64,000 bases of DNA from contig CAVYDJ010000002.1 in NCBI GenBank assembly GCA_963767285.1, positions 248,001 through 312,000 of the forward strand. Direction: 5' to 3'. Position 1 is the stretch's first letter. Every line of letters starts with the position of its first letter. This document shows, in pieces, positions 41,335 through 49,771 of the stretch. The stretch comes from WHSW01 sp963767285 (GTDB taxonomy: Bacteria > Actinomycetota > Thermoleophilia > Solirubrobacterales > 70-9). A program made the position numbers and the translations under genes. Below the pieces are notes generated by a model. That model saw nothing but the letters and a program-made list of their open reading frames with translations. It made no database searches and was not told the origin of the DNA.

Positions 41335-42975
41335 GTGGCAGGGATTCGTAGACGTGGCCGCACGGCGGCGCTCGCAGTCGCGCTCGCGCTCGGCGCGCTC
41401 GGCGGCGCCCTCGCGCTGGGCGAGGGGCCGGCGCGCGCGCAGGAGGCCACCGGCCCGAACGTGATCGTGATCATGAGCGACGACCAGGCGCCGGGGATGA
41501 TGCGGGCGCTGCCGACGGTCCAGCGGGAGCTCGGCGCGCGCGGGACCGTATTCACCAACGCGTTCGCCACCTTTCCGCTTTGCTGCCCCGCCCGCGCATC
41601 GCTGCTGACCGGCCAGTACGCGCACAACCACGGGACGCTCGGCAACAACCCGCTCAGCGGGGGCGGCTACCAGGCCCTGACCGAGCCGGGGAAGAACCTG
41701 GCGCGCTGGTTACAGGCAAACGGGTACGCCACCGCGTTCGCCGGCAAGTGGCTGAACGGGCTCCGTAGCCCGCGCGCCGCGCCGCGGGGCTGGGATCAGT
41801 GGTCGGGGCTGATCGGCGAGGGCGGCGACGGGCTGTCCTCGTACTACGACTTCGACGTCTTCGAGCCCGACGGCAAGCCGCGCCACTACGGCGAGCGCCC
41901 GCGTGACTACCAGACCGACGTGCTGACCCGCGACTACGCGGTGCCGTTCATCGCGGCACAGGCGATCGATCCGCGGCCGTTCTTCATGTGGCTCGCCTAT
42001 CACCCGCCCCACAGCGGGGTCGGCCGCAACGACCTCGCGGGTCGCCGCTGCTCCGACGGTCCCCCCGTCGAGCGCGGCAGCAAGCAGAGCGCGATCCCGC
42101 CGAAGCGCCACGCGCGGCGGTACATCGACGCGCGCGTTCCGCGGTCCCCCTCTTTCAACGAGCGCGACGTCTCCGACAAGCCGAAGCTGGTGGCCCGGCG
42201 GCCGCCGCTCTCCGAGCGCGACCTCGAGACCATCGACCGCGACTACCGCTGCGGGCTCGCGGCGCTGAAGGCCTTGGACGACGGGGTCGCCGACATCATC
42301 GGCGAGCTGCGCGCGACCGGCCAGCTGGCGAACACGATGCTGATCTTCCTCACCGACCAGGGCGTGATGACCGGCGAGCACCGGATCAAGCGGGGAAAGA
42401 ACCGCCCCTACGAGGAGGCGATCGGCATTCCGCTCCTGATCCGCGGGCCCGGCGTCATGCCCGGGGGAGTCGTCGAGGCGCCGGTCGCCAACGTCGACGT
42501 GGCGCCGACGATCCTCGACTACGCCGGGGCGACGATCCCGGCGGGGCTCGCGAGGCCGATCGACGGACAGTCGCTCCGCGCTCCGCTCACCGGCGCGCCG
42601 GCGGACCCCGACCGGGCGATCCTGATCGAGGGCCGTGACAACACGGACCGCTCGCGCCACGGCTACAAGGTCCCGTCCTACGTCGGCGTGCGGACCTCCC
42701 GGTACGCGTACGTCGAGTACCACCGCGCCAACTACGGGACGCAGGACGAGGGCATCGCCGCGCCGATCGGCGCTGGGCGCCGAACCGAGCGCGAGCTCTA
42801 CGACCTCGTCCGCGATCCGAACCAGCTGCGCAACCTCGCTCACGACCACGCCTACGCCCGCGCCCGCACCGAGCTCGCGGTGCTGGTCGCGCAACTCGAG
42901 AACTGCGAGGCGTCGGAGTGCGCGGTCAGTGCCGAGGTCAGCGCCCCCCGGGGCGTCCGTAACGCTCAAGACTGA
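41335..42975 (+). CDS. Exported sulfatase (formylglycine type)
   Basis: Sulfate ester hydrolase of 546 residues from GTG 41335, with a basic N-terminus and a signal peptide (to about 35, GEGPARAQ). The alkaline phosphatase-like metal site starts at NVIVIMSDDQAPGM. The active-site motif is CPARASLLTG, in which the cysteine after CC is converted to formylglycine, so a formylglycine-generating enzyme is required from elsewhere in the genome. Other family segments are FAGKWLNG, FLTDQGVMTGEHRIKRGK and PYEEAIGIPLLIRGPGV. GTG 41335 is preferred over a longer open frame because it begins the signal peptide and lies eight bases after a TACCGT box. Substrate unknown. Confidence 0.86.
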   Translation: MAGIRRRGRTAALAVALALGALGGALALGEGPARAQEATGPNVIVIMSDDQAPGMMRALPTVQRELGARGTVFTNAFATFPLCCPARASLLTGQYAHNHGTLGNNPLSGGGYQALTEPGKNLARWLQANGYATAFAGKWLNGLRSPRAAPRGWDQWSGLIGEGGDGLSSYYDFDVFEPDGKPRHYGERPRDYQTDVLTRDYAVPFIAAQAIDPRPFFMWLAYHPPHSGVGRNDLAGRRCSDGPPVERGSKQSAIPPKRHARRYIDARVPRSPSFNERDVSDKPKLVARRPPLSERDLETIDRDYRCGLAALKALDDGVADIIGELRATGQLANTMLIFLTDQGVMTGEHRIKRGKNRPYEEAIGIPLLIRGPGVMPGGVVEAPVANVDVAPTILDYAGATIPAGLARPIDGQSLRAPLTGAPADPDRAILIEGRDNTDRSRHGYKVPSYVGVRTSRYAYVEYHRANYGTQDEGIAAPIGAGRRTERELYDLVRDPNQLRNLAHDHAYARARTELAVLVAQLENCEASECAVSAEVSAPRGVRNAQD

Positions 42976-43001
42976 GGCACGAACGCCCGATACAGGGTCT
43001 G

Positions 43002-44180
43002 ATGTTCGACATCGATTCAGCCCTGCGCTTCTTGGTCGAGGGTGGGGGCTCCGACCTTCACGTCAAGGTGCCGGCAACTCCCATGGTCCGCATCGACGGC
43101 GAGTTGACGCCGGTCCCCGGGTCCGAGCCGCTGGCGCCCGAGGACACCGAGCAGGCGCTGCGCCACATCGCGGTCGAGACGGCGCTCGAGGAGTTCCAGC
43201 AGGTCGGCGAGGCCGACTTCTCCTACCAGGTCCCCGGCCTCTCGCGGTTCCGCGTCAACGCCTTTCGTCAGCGCGGCAGCATCGCGATCGTCTGCCGGGC
43301 GATCCCGTTCCAGGTCCGCACGGTCGACGATCTCGGCCTGCCCGAGGTGATTCGCACACTCGCCGACGAGCAGCGGGGGATCGTGCTCGTCACCGGCACC
43401 ACCGGGTCGGGCAAGTCGACGACGCTGGCGGCGATGGTCGATCACATCAACTCGACCCGGGCCCGCAACATCATCACCCTCGAGGATCCGATCGAGTACC
43501 TGCATCGCGACAAGCGCTCGATCATCAGCCAGCGCGAGGTCGGGATGGACACCGAGAGCTTTGCCCGCGCGATGCGCCGCGTCATGCGCCAGGACCCGGA
43601 CGTGATCCTGATCGGCGAGATGCGCGACGAGGAGACGGTTCGCACGGCCCTCTCCGCCGCCGAGACCGGCCACCTGGTGCTCTCGACCCTGCACACCCTG
43701 GACGCCACCGAGACGGTGAACCGGATCATCGACTTCTTCCCGCCCCACCTGCAGCAGCAGGCCCGGGTGATGCTGGCCGCGACGCTTCGCGGCGTGGTCG
43801 GCCAGCGTCTGATCCAGACCGTCGACGGGGGCCGGGTCCCCACCTGCGAGATCATGGTCGCTACCGGGCGGGTCCAGGATCTGATCCTCAACCCGCAGGA
43901 AACCGGCAGGCTCGGCGAGGTGATCGCCGAGGGTGCGTACTACGGCATGCAGACCTTCGACCAGGCGCTGCTCGGCCACGTGCTCGAGGGCAAGGTCGAC
44001 GCCGACCTCGCCTACGAGGTCGCCTCCAACCCGCACGACTTCAAGCTCCTGCTCGAGTCCAAGGGTCAGCGCTCGAGCGGCATCGAGCAGGTCCTCGAGC
44101 AAGCCTCCGAGGGCGACGCCTCCGAGCGGCCGGCGAACGTGTTCGACACGCCCTTGCCGGCGCCCTCGATCTTCGGCTGA
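43002..44180 (+). CDS. pilT: Type IV pilus retraction ATPase PilT
   Basis: Hexameric secretion-type ATPase that disassembles type IV pili and drives twitching movement. The N-terminal domain covers about 1-100, Walker A TGTTGSGKSTT is at 131-141, the Asp box follows (ITLEDPIEYLH), Walker B is in VILIGEMRDEETV, and the His box is GHLVLSTLHTLDA. The C-terminal AIRNLI-type retraction motif is not clearly visible; the tail after about 330 is divergent (KGQRSSGIEQVLEQ). No other pilus genes are next to it, so it is an isolated copy. Confidence 0.9.
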   Translation: MFDIDSALRFLVEGGGSDLHVKVPATPMVRIDGELTPVPGSEPLAPEDTEQALRHIAVETALEEFQQVGEADFSYQVPGLSRFRVNAFRQRGSIAIVCRAIPFQVRTVDDLGLPEVIRTLADEQRGIVLVTGTTGSGKSTTLAAMVDHINSTRARNIITLEDPIEYLHRDKRSIISQREVGMDTESFARAMRRVMRQDPDVILIGEMRDEETVRTALSAAETGHLVLSTLHTLDATETVNRIIDFFPPHLQQQARVMLAATLRGVVGQRLIQTVDGGRVPTCEIMVATGRVQDLILNPQETGRLGEVIAEGAYYGMQTFDQALLGHVLEGKVDADLAYEVASNPHDFKLLLESKGQRSSGIEQVLEQASEGDASERPANVFDTPLPAPSIFG

Positions 44181-44206
44181 ACGCCGCCGCCCAGGCCCCG
44201 AGAACC

Positions 44207-44225
44207 CGCTTCATTTCCTGAAGCG
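44207..44225. promoter_or_regulatory. Candidate operator upstream of the HxlR gene
   Basis: CGCTTCA-TTTCC-TGAAGCG is a perfect 7-bp inverted repeat, five bases before a TATACT -10 box (44231-44236). A regulator bound here would cover the -35 region. It could also act as a weak terminator for pilT, but it has no T-run. Confidence 0.5.
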
Positions 44226-44230
44226 TTGGC

Positions 44231-44236
44231 TATACT
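44231..44236 (+). promoter_or_regulatory. -10 box (TATACT) of the HxlR gene
   Basis: TATACT 20 bases before ATG 44257. The adjoining inverted repeat takes the place of a recognisable -35 box. Confidence 0.55.
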
Positions 44237-44256
44237 CGGAGGCCGAGTCGCGGCTG

Positions 44257-44598
44257 ATGCACACCGCTCGCCCGGCTCGAGGAGCGATGAGCGAGTCCCC
44301 TTGTCCAGTCGGCTGCTGTGCGGAGATCATCTCCGGCAAATGGACCCTTCTCGTGATTCGTGACCTGGCCGACTCGAGCCGCCGGTTCTGCGAGCTCGAG
44401 CGCTCGCTGCAGGGGATCAGCCCGCGCACCCTGTCGCTGCGCCTGCGGGCGCTCGAGGAGTGCGGGATCGTCCAGCGTCACACCTACCCCGAGGTCCCGC
44501 CGCGGGTCGAGTACGTGCTGACCGAGAAGGGACGCGCGCTGGTCCCGGTGATCGAGGAGATGCGCGTCTACGGCCAGCGGTGGCTGGTCGTCGCCTGA
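44257..44598 (+). CDS. HxlR-family winged-helix transcription regulator
   Basis: A 113-residue DNA-binding protein; ATG 44287 is an alternative start (103 residues). Family features are the N-terminal cysteine region CPVGCC, then EIISGKWTLLVIRDL (wing fold), the recognition helix around ISPRTLSLRLRALEECGIV and the wing HTYPEVPPRVEYVLTEKG. HxlR proteins usually respond to aldehydes, oxidants or ligands, often through the N-terminal cysteine. A perfect inverted repeat lies against its own -10 box, suggesting self-control. No target gene is divergent; the next gene may be in the same transcript. Confidence 0.86.
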   Translation: MHTARPARGAMSESPCPVGCCAEIISGKWTLLVIRDLADSSRRFCELERSLQGISPRTLSLRLRALEECGIVQRHTYPEVPPRVEYVLTEKGRALVPVIEEMRVYGQRWLVVA

Positions 44599-44659
44599 CG
44601 GTCGCTGCAAGGGGGGTTGCATTGCAGGACCGCCGGGCGGGCGGGCGAAGCCTCCTGCC

Positions 44660-46444
44660 ATGCGCGACCTGGTTGTTCGAGAGGGACTGGAGGCGATCGC
44701 CTTCGACGCGGCCGACCGGCTGCGCGAGTTGATCGCCGCCGGGCACGAGATTCCGTACGACGTCCGCGAGCCCGGCGACGGCTCGCCGCTCGTCCGCTAC
44801 GAGCCCCGCACCGAGGACTTCGTCTACGACCACGCCGGCGAATTGCGCGAGTTGGATTCCTTCGGGACCGCGTGCGCGGCAATCGAGATCGCCGGGCTGG
44901 GTCGCGTCTACCTCGAGCTGATGGGGATCGGCGTTCCCGAAGACGCGCGCAAGCGCGCCGAGGTCGCGACCCTCGCCTTCCTCTGCCGCCTCTGGATGGG
45001 CAGCTCCGACTTCACGATCGACGAGCGCGGCCTCGCGACGGCCATCGAAGAGCTCGAGGCAGGCCTGGAGATCGAACAGGGCCAGATCGAGGTGATCGTG
45101 CCGCTGCGAGGACTGCAGATGCCGGTCGCTCGCCTCGACCTCGAGTTTGCCTCGATCGTCGCGTCCGACACCGTCGAGGTACCACCTGAGGCTCGCCTGG
45201 CCGACGGGCTCGGCGTTTCCCCGTGGGAGCCCGCGGTGCTCGCGGTCGTCCTGATCGACGAGCCGGCGGTCGACGAGCACGGCGAGCTCGCCGACGTCGG
45301 CCGGGCCGCGGTCGAGTCCTTCCGCAACCTGGTCACCACCCTGCGCCTGTTCAAGGCGGGCGGCGTGGGGCTCGGGCCGCACGCCTGGACGCGGATCGCC
45401 GGTGACCGCTGGCGGCGGATCGCCACCGGCAGCGGGCGGCAGCGCCCCGGTGGGTATCGCCTGACCGAGGGCGAGCTCGGCGACCTGGTCGCCTTCTCAC
45501 GCTCGCTGGCCGTGGCGGGCACGCCCTTCCAGCGCCTTGCCCTCGGCCGCCCCGGCTTCCCGGCCACGCTCGGGCGGGCGCTGAACCGCTTCGAGGCCGG
45601 CCTCGAGCGCAACGTCGTCGTCGAGGCGCTCAACGACCACCTGCTGGCCCTGCGGTTCATCCTCGAGGGCGGCGGCCCCGCCGACCTCGGGCTCTCGATG
45701 CGGGTCGCGGCGCTCTGCGCCGAGCCCGACGAGCGCGCCGAGGTGAAGGCGATCGTCGATCGCGCGATCGGTCTCGAGCGCGAGCTCTGGAGCGGCGAGC
45801 CGGCGCCGGGCGGCGGCGGGTTCACCCCGGCCGAAACGGCCGCAATGCTCGAGGACCTGGCGCGCGCGATTCTCAAGGACTCGGCCGCCGGCCACCTGGG
45901 ATCCGACCTGCGCGTGACCGCCGACGAGATCCTGCTGGCCGACGGGCTCGCGGTCGGAGACGGCGCCGCAGAGCAGCGCGGCTCGACCACCGAGTGGGAC
46001 CTGACTCCGGTCGACGCCGACGAGCTCGAGCTCGGCGCCGAGCTGGACCAGCTCGTGCCCGAGCGCGGGGCGGGCGAGGACGATGAGCCGTCTGAGCTGG
46101 ATGCGCCGATCACCGACGAGCCCGATCCCGAACACGAGGCAACGGTGGTCAGCCGGGCGCAGGAGATCTTCGGCCGGCTCACGGAGCCCGAGCCCGACCC
46201 ACCCACCACCTCGCTCGAGTTGGTCCCGCCCCTGCCGCACGAGCGCGAGCACGAGTACGAGCACGAGCGACCCGTCGACCGCGGCGCGAGCCCCGTGCTG
46301 CGCCTGATCGAGCAGACCCGCGCGGAGCGCGAGGCCCGTGGCGACCGCGTCGCCGGCCTCTTCCCGCGTCCGGAGACGACCGAGTGGAGCGTGCGCGACA
46401 TCACCTACGACCGCACCCGCCGCGCCACCGTCCCCCCCGAGTAA
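44660..46444 (+). CDS. Unrecognised 594-residue protein with acidic tail
   Basis: I cannot assign this protein. It has no signal peptide or membrane helix, so it is probably cytoplasmic. Residues 1-290 look alpha/beta. Residues about 290-385 form a helical block (LGRALNRFEAGLERNVVVEALNDHLLALRFILEGG, given here only in outline, then a DRAIGLERELWSG helix) whose layout resembles the Apea-like HEPN fold, but the RxxxxH RNase motif is not intact. From about 440 to 540 the chain is very rich in Glu, Asp and Pro, with HERE-type repeats. The C-terminal 55 residues look folded again. It lies between an HxlR regulator and a convergent ATPase pair. Confidence 0.7.
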   Translation: MRDLVVREGLEAIAFDAADRLRELIAAGHEIPYDVREPGDGSPLVRYEPRTEDFVYDHAGELRELDSFGTACAAIEIAGLGRVYLELMGIGVPEDARKRAEVATLAFLCRLWMGSSDFTIDERGLATAIEELEAGLEIEQGQIEVIVPLRGLQMPVARLDLEFASIVASDTVEVPPEARLADGLGVSPWEPAVLAVVLIDEPAVDEHGELADVGRAAVESFRNLVTTLRLFKAGGVGLGPHAWTRIAGDRWRRIATGSGRQRPGGYRLTEGELGDLVAFSRSLAVAGTPFQRLALGRPGFPATLGRALNRFEAGLERNVVVEALNDHLLALRFILEGGGPADLGLSMRVAALCAEPDERAEVKAIVDRAIGLERELWSGEPAPGGGGFTPAETAAMLEDLARAILKDSAAGHLGSDLRVTADEILLADGLAVGDGAAEQRGSTTEWDLTPVDADELELGAELDQLVPERGAGEDDEPSELDAPITDEPDPEHEATVVSRAQEIFGRLTEPEPDPPTTSLELVPPLPHEREHEYEHERPVDRGASPVLRLIEQTRAEREARGDRVAGLFPRPETTEWSVRDITYDRTRRATVPPE

Positions 46445-46485
46445 GACCAAGCTTCCTCCGATCACCCCCAGGAAGAGCAGGTCGA

Positions 46486-46510
46486 GTCACCGGGCGCAAC
46501 GCCCGGTGAC
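46486..46510. terminator. Bidirectional terminator hairpin
   Basis: GTCACCGGGCG-CAA-CGCCCGGTGAC is a perfect 11-bp stem with a three-base loop, placed between two convergent genes (ends at 46444 and 46527). It lacks a long T-run on either side, the form usual in high-GC actinobacteria. Confidence 0.75.
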
Positions 46511-46526
46511 TTCGGCCTGTTCGCGG

Positions 46527-47678
46527 TCAGATTGCGGCGGCGATCGCGATGCGCTCGTCGCTGGTGGAGGCGAACAGGTAGCGGTCGATTTCCAGCAGCC
46601 CGGAGAGGTCGTGGACGTCGTGGTCGAGGTAGGGGACCTCGATCACGGCGCTCGTCCCGAGCTCGGCGGCGAGCCGCTCGATGTTGCGGCGGTCGCGCCG
46701 AGACAGCACCCGGAAGTCGGCGAAGTCGTCGATTACCCGGCGGGCGAGGTCCGGGTCGCCGAGCAGCTCCTCGAGCTCGGTACGGACCGCGGCCGGGTCG
46801 CCCTCCAGCCGGCCCTCGTAGTGGACCTTGTTGACGATCACGCCGCCGAACGGCATCTCCGCTTGCTCGAGCTGGCTGTGGAAGTAGACGGCCTCGGTGA
46901 TCGGCTCGCCCTGCGGGCCGCAGACGACCAGGAACGACGTCCGCTCGTCGGAGAGCAACTCGTTGACACGCCGTGCCCGCTCGCGGAAGCCGCCAACCAT
47001 GCCTCCGAACGCCTGGAAGAACTCGGCCAGGTCCTCGAGCAGGTCGGTGCCGGTGATGCGCCTCAGGACCGAGAACATCATCGACGCGCCGCGGCCGAAC
47101 ACCTTCATGCCGAGGCCGGTCGGCTTCATGAACACCTGCAACGCCCGCCCGTCGATGAACTGCAACAGCCGGTTCGGCGCCTCCAGGAAGTCGAGCGCGT
47201 TGCGCGACGGCGGCGTGTCGAGGACGAGCAGGTCGTAGCGGCCCTCGGCATGGACCTCGTACAGCTTCTCCATCGCCATGTACTCCTGCGAGCCGGCGAG
47301 CGCGGTCGAGAGCTGCTGGTAGATGCGGTTGGAGAGAATCCGCTCGCGGGTCTCGTCGTCGGGTGCGTGCTCGCGGACGACCTCGTCGAAGGTCTGCTTG
47401 GCGTCGAGCATCATCGCCCACAGCTCGCCGCCGTTGGCGTCGACGCCGGCGGTGGTGAACAGCGCCGGGTCGACCTGGCGTTCGGTGTTGCCGAGCTCGG
47501 GCAGCCCGAGCGAGTCGGCAAGCCGCTTCGCCGGGTCGATCGTCAGCACCGCGACCTTCTTGCCGCGCGCCGCCATCCCGGCGGCGATCGCCGCCGCGGT
47601 CGTCGTCTTGCCGACCCCGCCCGAGCCTGCGCAGACGCAGATCCGCTTGCCGTCGAGCAGCTCGGCGACGCCGGCCAT
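46527..47678 (-). CDS. Get3/ArsA-like ATPase, second of a tandem pair
   Basis: Cytoplasmic P-loop ATPase of the ArsA/Get3 branch, 383 residues from ATG 47678. The P-loop is AGSGGVGKTTT (about 17-26): the signature lysine expected before GGVGK in deviant Walker A ATPases is a serine here. Switch regions are visible as DPAKRLADSLG and LLVLDTPPSRNALDFL. There are no arsenic-binding cysteines, so arsenite export is unlikely. Tandem pairs like this occur in actinobacteria (Rv3679/Rv3680 in M. tuberculosis). The gene overlaps its partner by one base (TGATG). Confidence 0.86.
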   Translation of the reverse strand: MAGVAELLDGKRICVCAGSGGVGKTTTAAAIAAGMAARGKKVAVLTIDPAKRLADSLGLPELGNTERQVDPALFTTAGVDANGGELWAMMLDAKQTFDEVVREHAPDDETRERILSNRIYQQLSTALAGSQEYMAMEKLYEVHAEGRYDLLVLDTPPSRNALDFLEAPNRLLQFIDGRALQVFMKPTGLGMKVFGRGASMMFSVLRRITGTDLLEDLAEFFQAFGGMVGGFRERARRVNELLSDERTSFLVVCGPQGEPITEAVYFHSQLEQAEMPFGGVIVNKVHYEGRLEGDPAAVRTELEELLGDPDLARRVIDDFADFRVLSRRDRRNIERLAAELGTSAVIEVPYLDHDVHDLSGLLEIDRYLFASTSDERIAIAAAI

Positions 47679-48613
47679 CAGTCGGTCACCATCTGGGCGA
47701 GTGCCCCGATCTCCTCGACCCCGAGCTCGGGGACGAACAGGTAGGGCAGGGTGCTGACCGGCGCCGCGCACATCTCGACCAGACGGGCGAGCTGGCGCCG
47801 CTGGTCGCGGGCGCGCCGGCTCTCCGTGATCGCGGCCCGGCAGGCGGCGCGCGTGACCGTGCTCGCCCGCCCCGCCGCGACTCCGATCGCCGCAACCTCG
47901 TCCTCCTCGAAGCGCTGCGGGTAGAGGCCGTTGCAGAAAATGTGGTCGACCGTGATCCCGACCTCGGACGCGAGGTCCTGCTCGAGCGAGACGGTCTCGT
48001 TGATCGGCATCTCCTCCGGCAGCGCGACGATGGCCACCCCGGTCCGCCTCCGGTCGTGCAGGGAGCGGTCGAGGGTCTCGGCCTGCTGGCGGATCGGGCC
48101 GACGCGGGCGATGTCGGCGAACGTTCGCGGCGTCTGCAGGAAGCCGATCCCGTGTCCGGTCGCCGGCGAGTCGACGACGACCAGGTCGTAGCGCCTGCCG
48201 CCGCGCGCCTTGCGCTCGTCGAGCGTCAGCTCCCAGATCTTCCCGATCGTGACCAGCTCCTTGAGCCCCGGAGTTGCGGCGGCGAGGTAGTTGAAGATGC
48301 GGGAGCGAAACAGCAGGTCGCGCATCGGCTTGACCTTCAGCTGCAGGAGCACGTACTCGCGCATCGACTCGTCGGGGTCGATCGAGATCGCCCACAGGTT
48401 CGGGCTCATCTCGACCTCGTGGAAGCCGACCTCTCTGCGATGGAAGACGTGCGACAGGTGCTCCTGGGCGGCGACCTCGCAGAGGATCGTCCGCTTGCCG
48501 GCCTTGGCCGCCGCGAGCGCGAGCGCCAGCGCGACCGTGGACTTGCCGACGCCGCCCTTGCCGGTGACGAAGACAAGGCGCTTGTCGAGCAGCCCGGGCA
48601 CCGTCGCCATCAT
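47678..48613 (-). CDS. Get3/ArsA-like ATPase, first of a tandem pair
   Basis: Partner ATPase of 311 residues from ATG 48613 (a second ATG follows at 48610). Its P-loop, TGKGGVGKST (17-26), has the signature lysine that its partner lacks. Switch II-like VVVDSPATGHGIGFLQTP follows. It is shorter than the partner by about 70 residues. The unequal P-loops suggest a heterodimer in which one site is catalytic in trans; this is an inference. The gene is divergent from the parA-like gene, with only 45 bases between starts, so promoters must overlap. Confidence 0.86.
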   Translation of the reverse strand: MMATVPGLLDKRLVFVTGKGGVGKSTVALALALAAAKAGKRTILCEVAAQEHLSHVFHRREVGFHEVEMSPNLWAISIDPDESMREYVLLQLKVKPMRDLLFRSRIFNYLAAATPGLKELVTIGKIWELTLDERKARGGRRYDLVVVDSPATGHGIGFLQTPRTFADIARVGPIRQQAETLDRSLHDRRRTGVAIVALPEEMPINETVSLEQDLASEVGITVDHIFCNGLYPQRFEEDEVAAIGVAAGRASTVTRAACRAAITESRRARDQRRQLARLVEMCAAPVSTLPYLFVPELGVEEIGALAQMVTD

Positions 48614-48658
48614 TGCAGGGGGAGGAAAGGTGCCAATGCGTGCGAATAAGCGCGAACG

Positions 48659-49771
48659 ATGGGACTTTTCAACCGCGGACCCAACCCCGAAGATGAGCGC
48701 CGGCAGCATGTCGAGCCGGTCGAGCCGCCGAGTGTCGTATCAGCGCCGGATCCCGGTGCCGAAGCGACCATCGAGCCGGAGCCGGTGACGGAGGCACCCA
48801 TCGCCGAGCCGAAGCCCGAACCCGAGGCAACGCCCGAGCCGCCCGTCGCGCCGGAGCAGCCCGAGCCCGCCCGCCCGTTCGCCCCGATCGCCGAGTCGAT
48901 GCCCGAGCCCACCGGCGACGAGGATCTGCGGATCACCGCCAGCCAGGCGATCAAGCCCCGCCGCGACATGAGCTCGAAGCCGGACACGCCCGAGGGCGAG
49001 GTGCCGACCAAGCGGGCCAAGGTGATCAGCTTCGCCAATCAGAAGGGCGGCGTCGCGAAGACGACCTCGACCCTCAACCTCGCCGTCGCGTTCGCCGACT
49101 CCGGCCATCGCGTCCTCTGCATCGACCTCGACCCGCAGGGCAACCTGACGATGAGCCAGGGCATCGATCCCGACAAGGTCGACAAGTCGATGTTCGACGT
49201 CCTCGTCCACCACATCCCGATCCAGGAGGCGATCCACGACAAGGAGATCGACATCGCCGTCGCCTCGATCGACCTCGCGGGCGCCGAGATCGCGATGTCG
49301 ACCCAGATCGGCCGCGAGCGCTCGCTCGAGAAGGCGATCAAGCTGGTCGAGGAGGACTACGACTTCGTCTGCATCGATACGCCGCCGAGCCTCGGCCTGC
49401 TGACCGTCAACGCCCTCACCGCCTCCGACAAGGTGATCGTCCCGGTCCAGTGCGAGTACCTCTCGATGCGCGGCCTCCTGCAGCTGCAGAACACGCTCGA
49501 GATGATCCGCGAGAACCTCAACCCGCGGGTTCAGATCGAAGGGATCCTGCCGACGATGCTGGATTCGCGCACCGTGCACGCCAAGGAGGCGGTCGCGATC
49601 CTCGAGGAGAACTTCGGCGACCTGGTGTTCAAGTCACGGATCAAGAAGGCAATCAAGTTCGCCGAGGCGCCCGTTCGTGGAATGAGCCTGCTCAAGTACG
49701 ATCCCAACAGTAATGCGGCGGATTACTATCGCGAGCTCGCCGAGGAGGTACTGACCCATGGCGCGTCGTAA
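48659..49771 (+). CDS. ParA-family ATPase with disordered N-terminal tail
   Basis: Deviant Walker A ATPase of the ParA/Soj/MinD group, 370 residues. The ATPase core starts only at about 119: P-loop NQKGGVAKTT (signature lysine 129), DLDPQGNLT and DTPPSLGLLTVNAL. The first 115 residues are a proline/glutamate-rich tail without predicted structure, which normal chromosomal ParA lacks. No ParB gene is beside it; instead the gene overlaps ftsZ by 14 bases. This pairing suggests a role in placing the division ring, as MinD or MipZ do elsewhere. TAAGCG six bases before ATG is a near match to the leaderless pattern. Confidence 0.88.
   Translation: MGLFNRGPNPEDERRQHVEPVEPPSVVSAPDPGAEATIEPEPVTEAPIAEPKPEPEATPEPPVAPEQPEPARPFAPIAESMPEPTGDEDLRITASQAIKPRRDMSSKPDTPEGEVPTKRAKVISFANQKGGVAKTTSTLNLAVAFADSGHRVLCIDLDPQGNLTMSQGIDPDKVDKSMFDVLVHHIPIQEAIHDKEIDIAVASIDLAGAEIAMSTQIGRERSLEKAIKLVEEDYDFVCIDTPPSLGLLTVNALTASDKVIVPVQCEYLSMRGLLQLQNTLEMIRENLNPRVQIEGILPTMLDSRTVHAKEAVAILEENFGDLVFKSRIKKAIKFAEAPVRGMSLLKYDPNSNAADYYRELAEEVLTHGAS

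Noticed and set aside
46527..48613. Arsenic resistance as the role of the two ArsA-like ATPases
   Set aside because: The metal-binding cysteines of ArsA are missing and no arsB, arsC or arsR gene is nearby.
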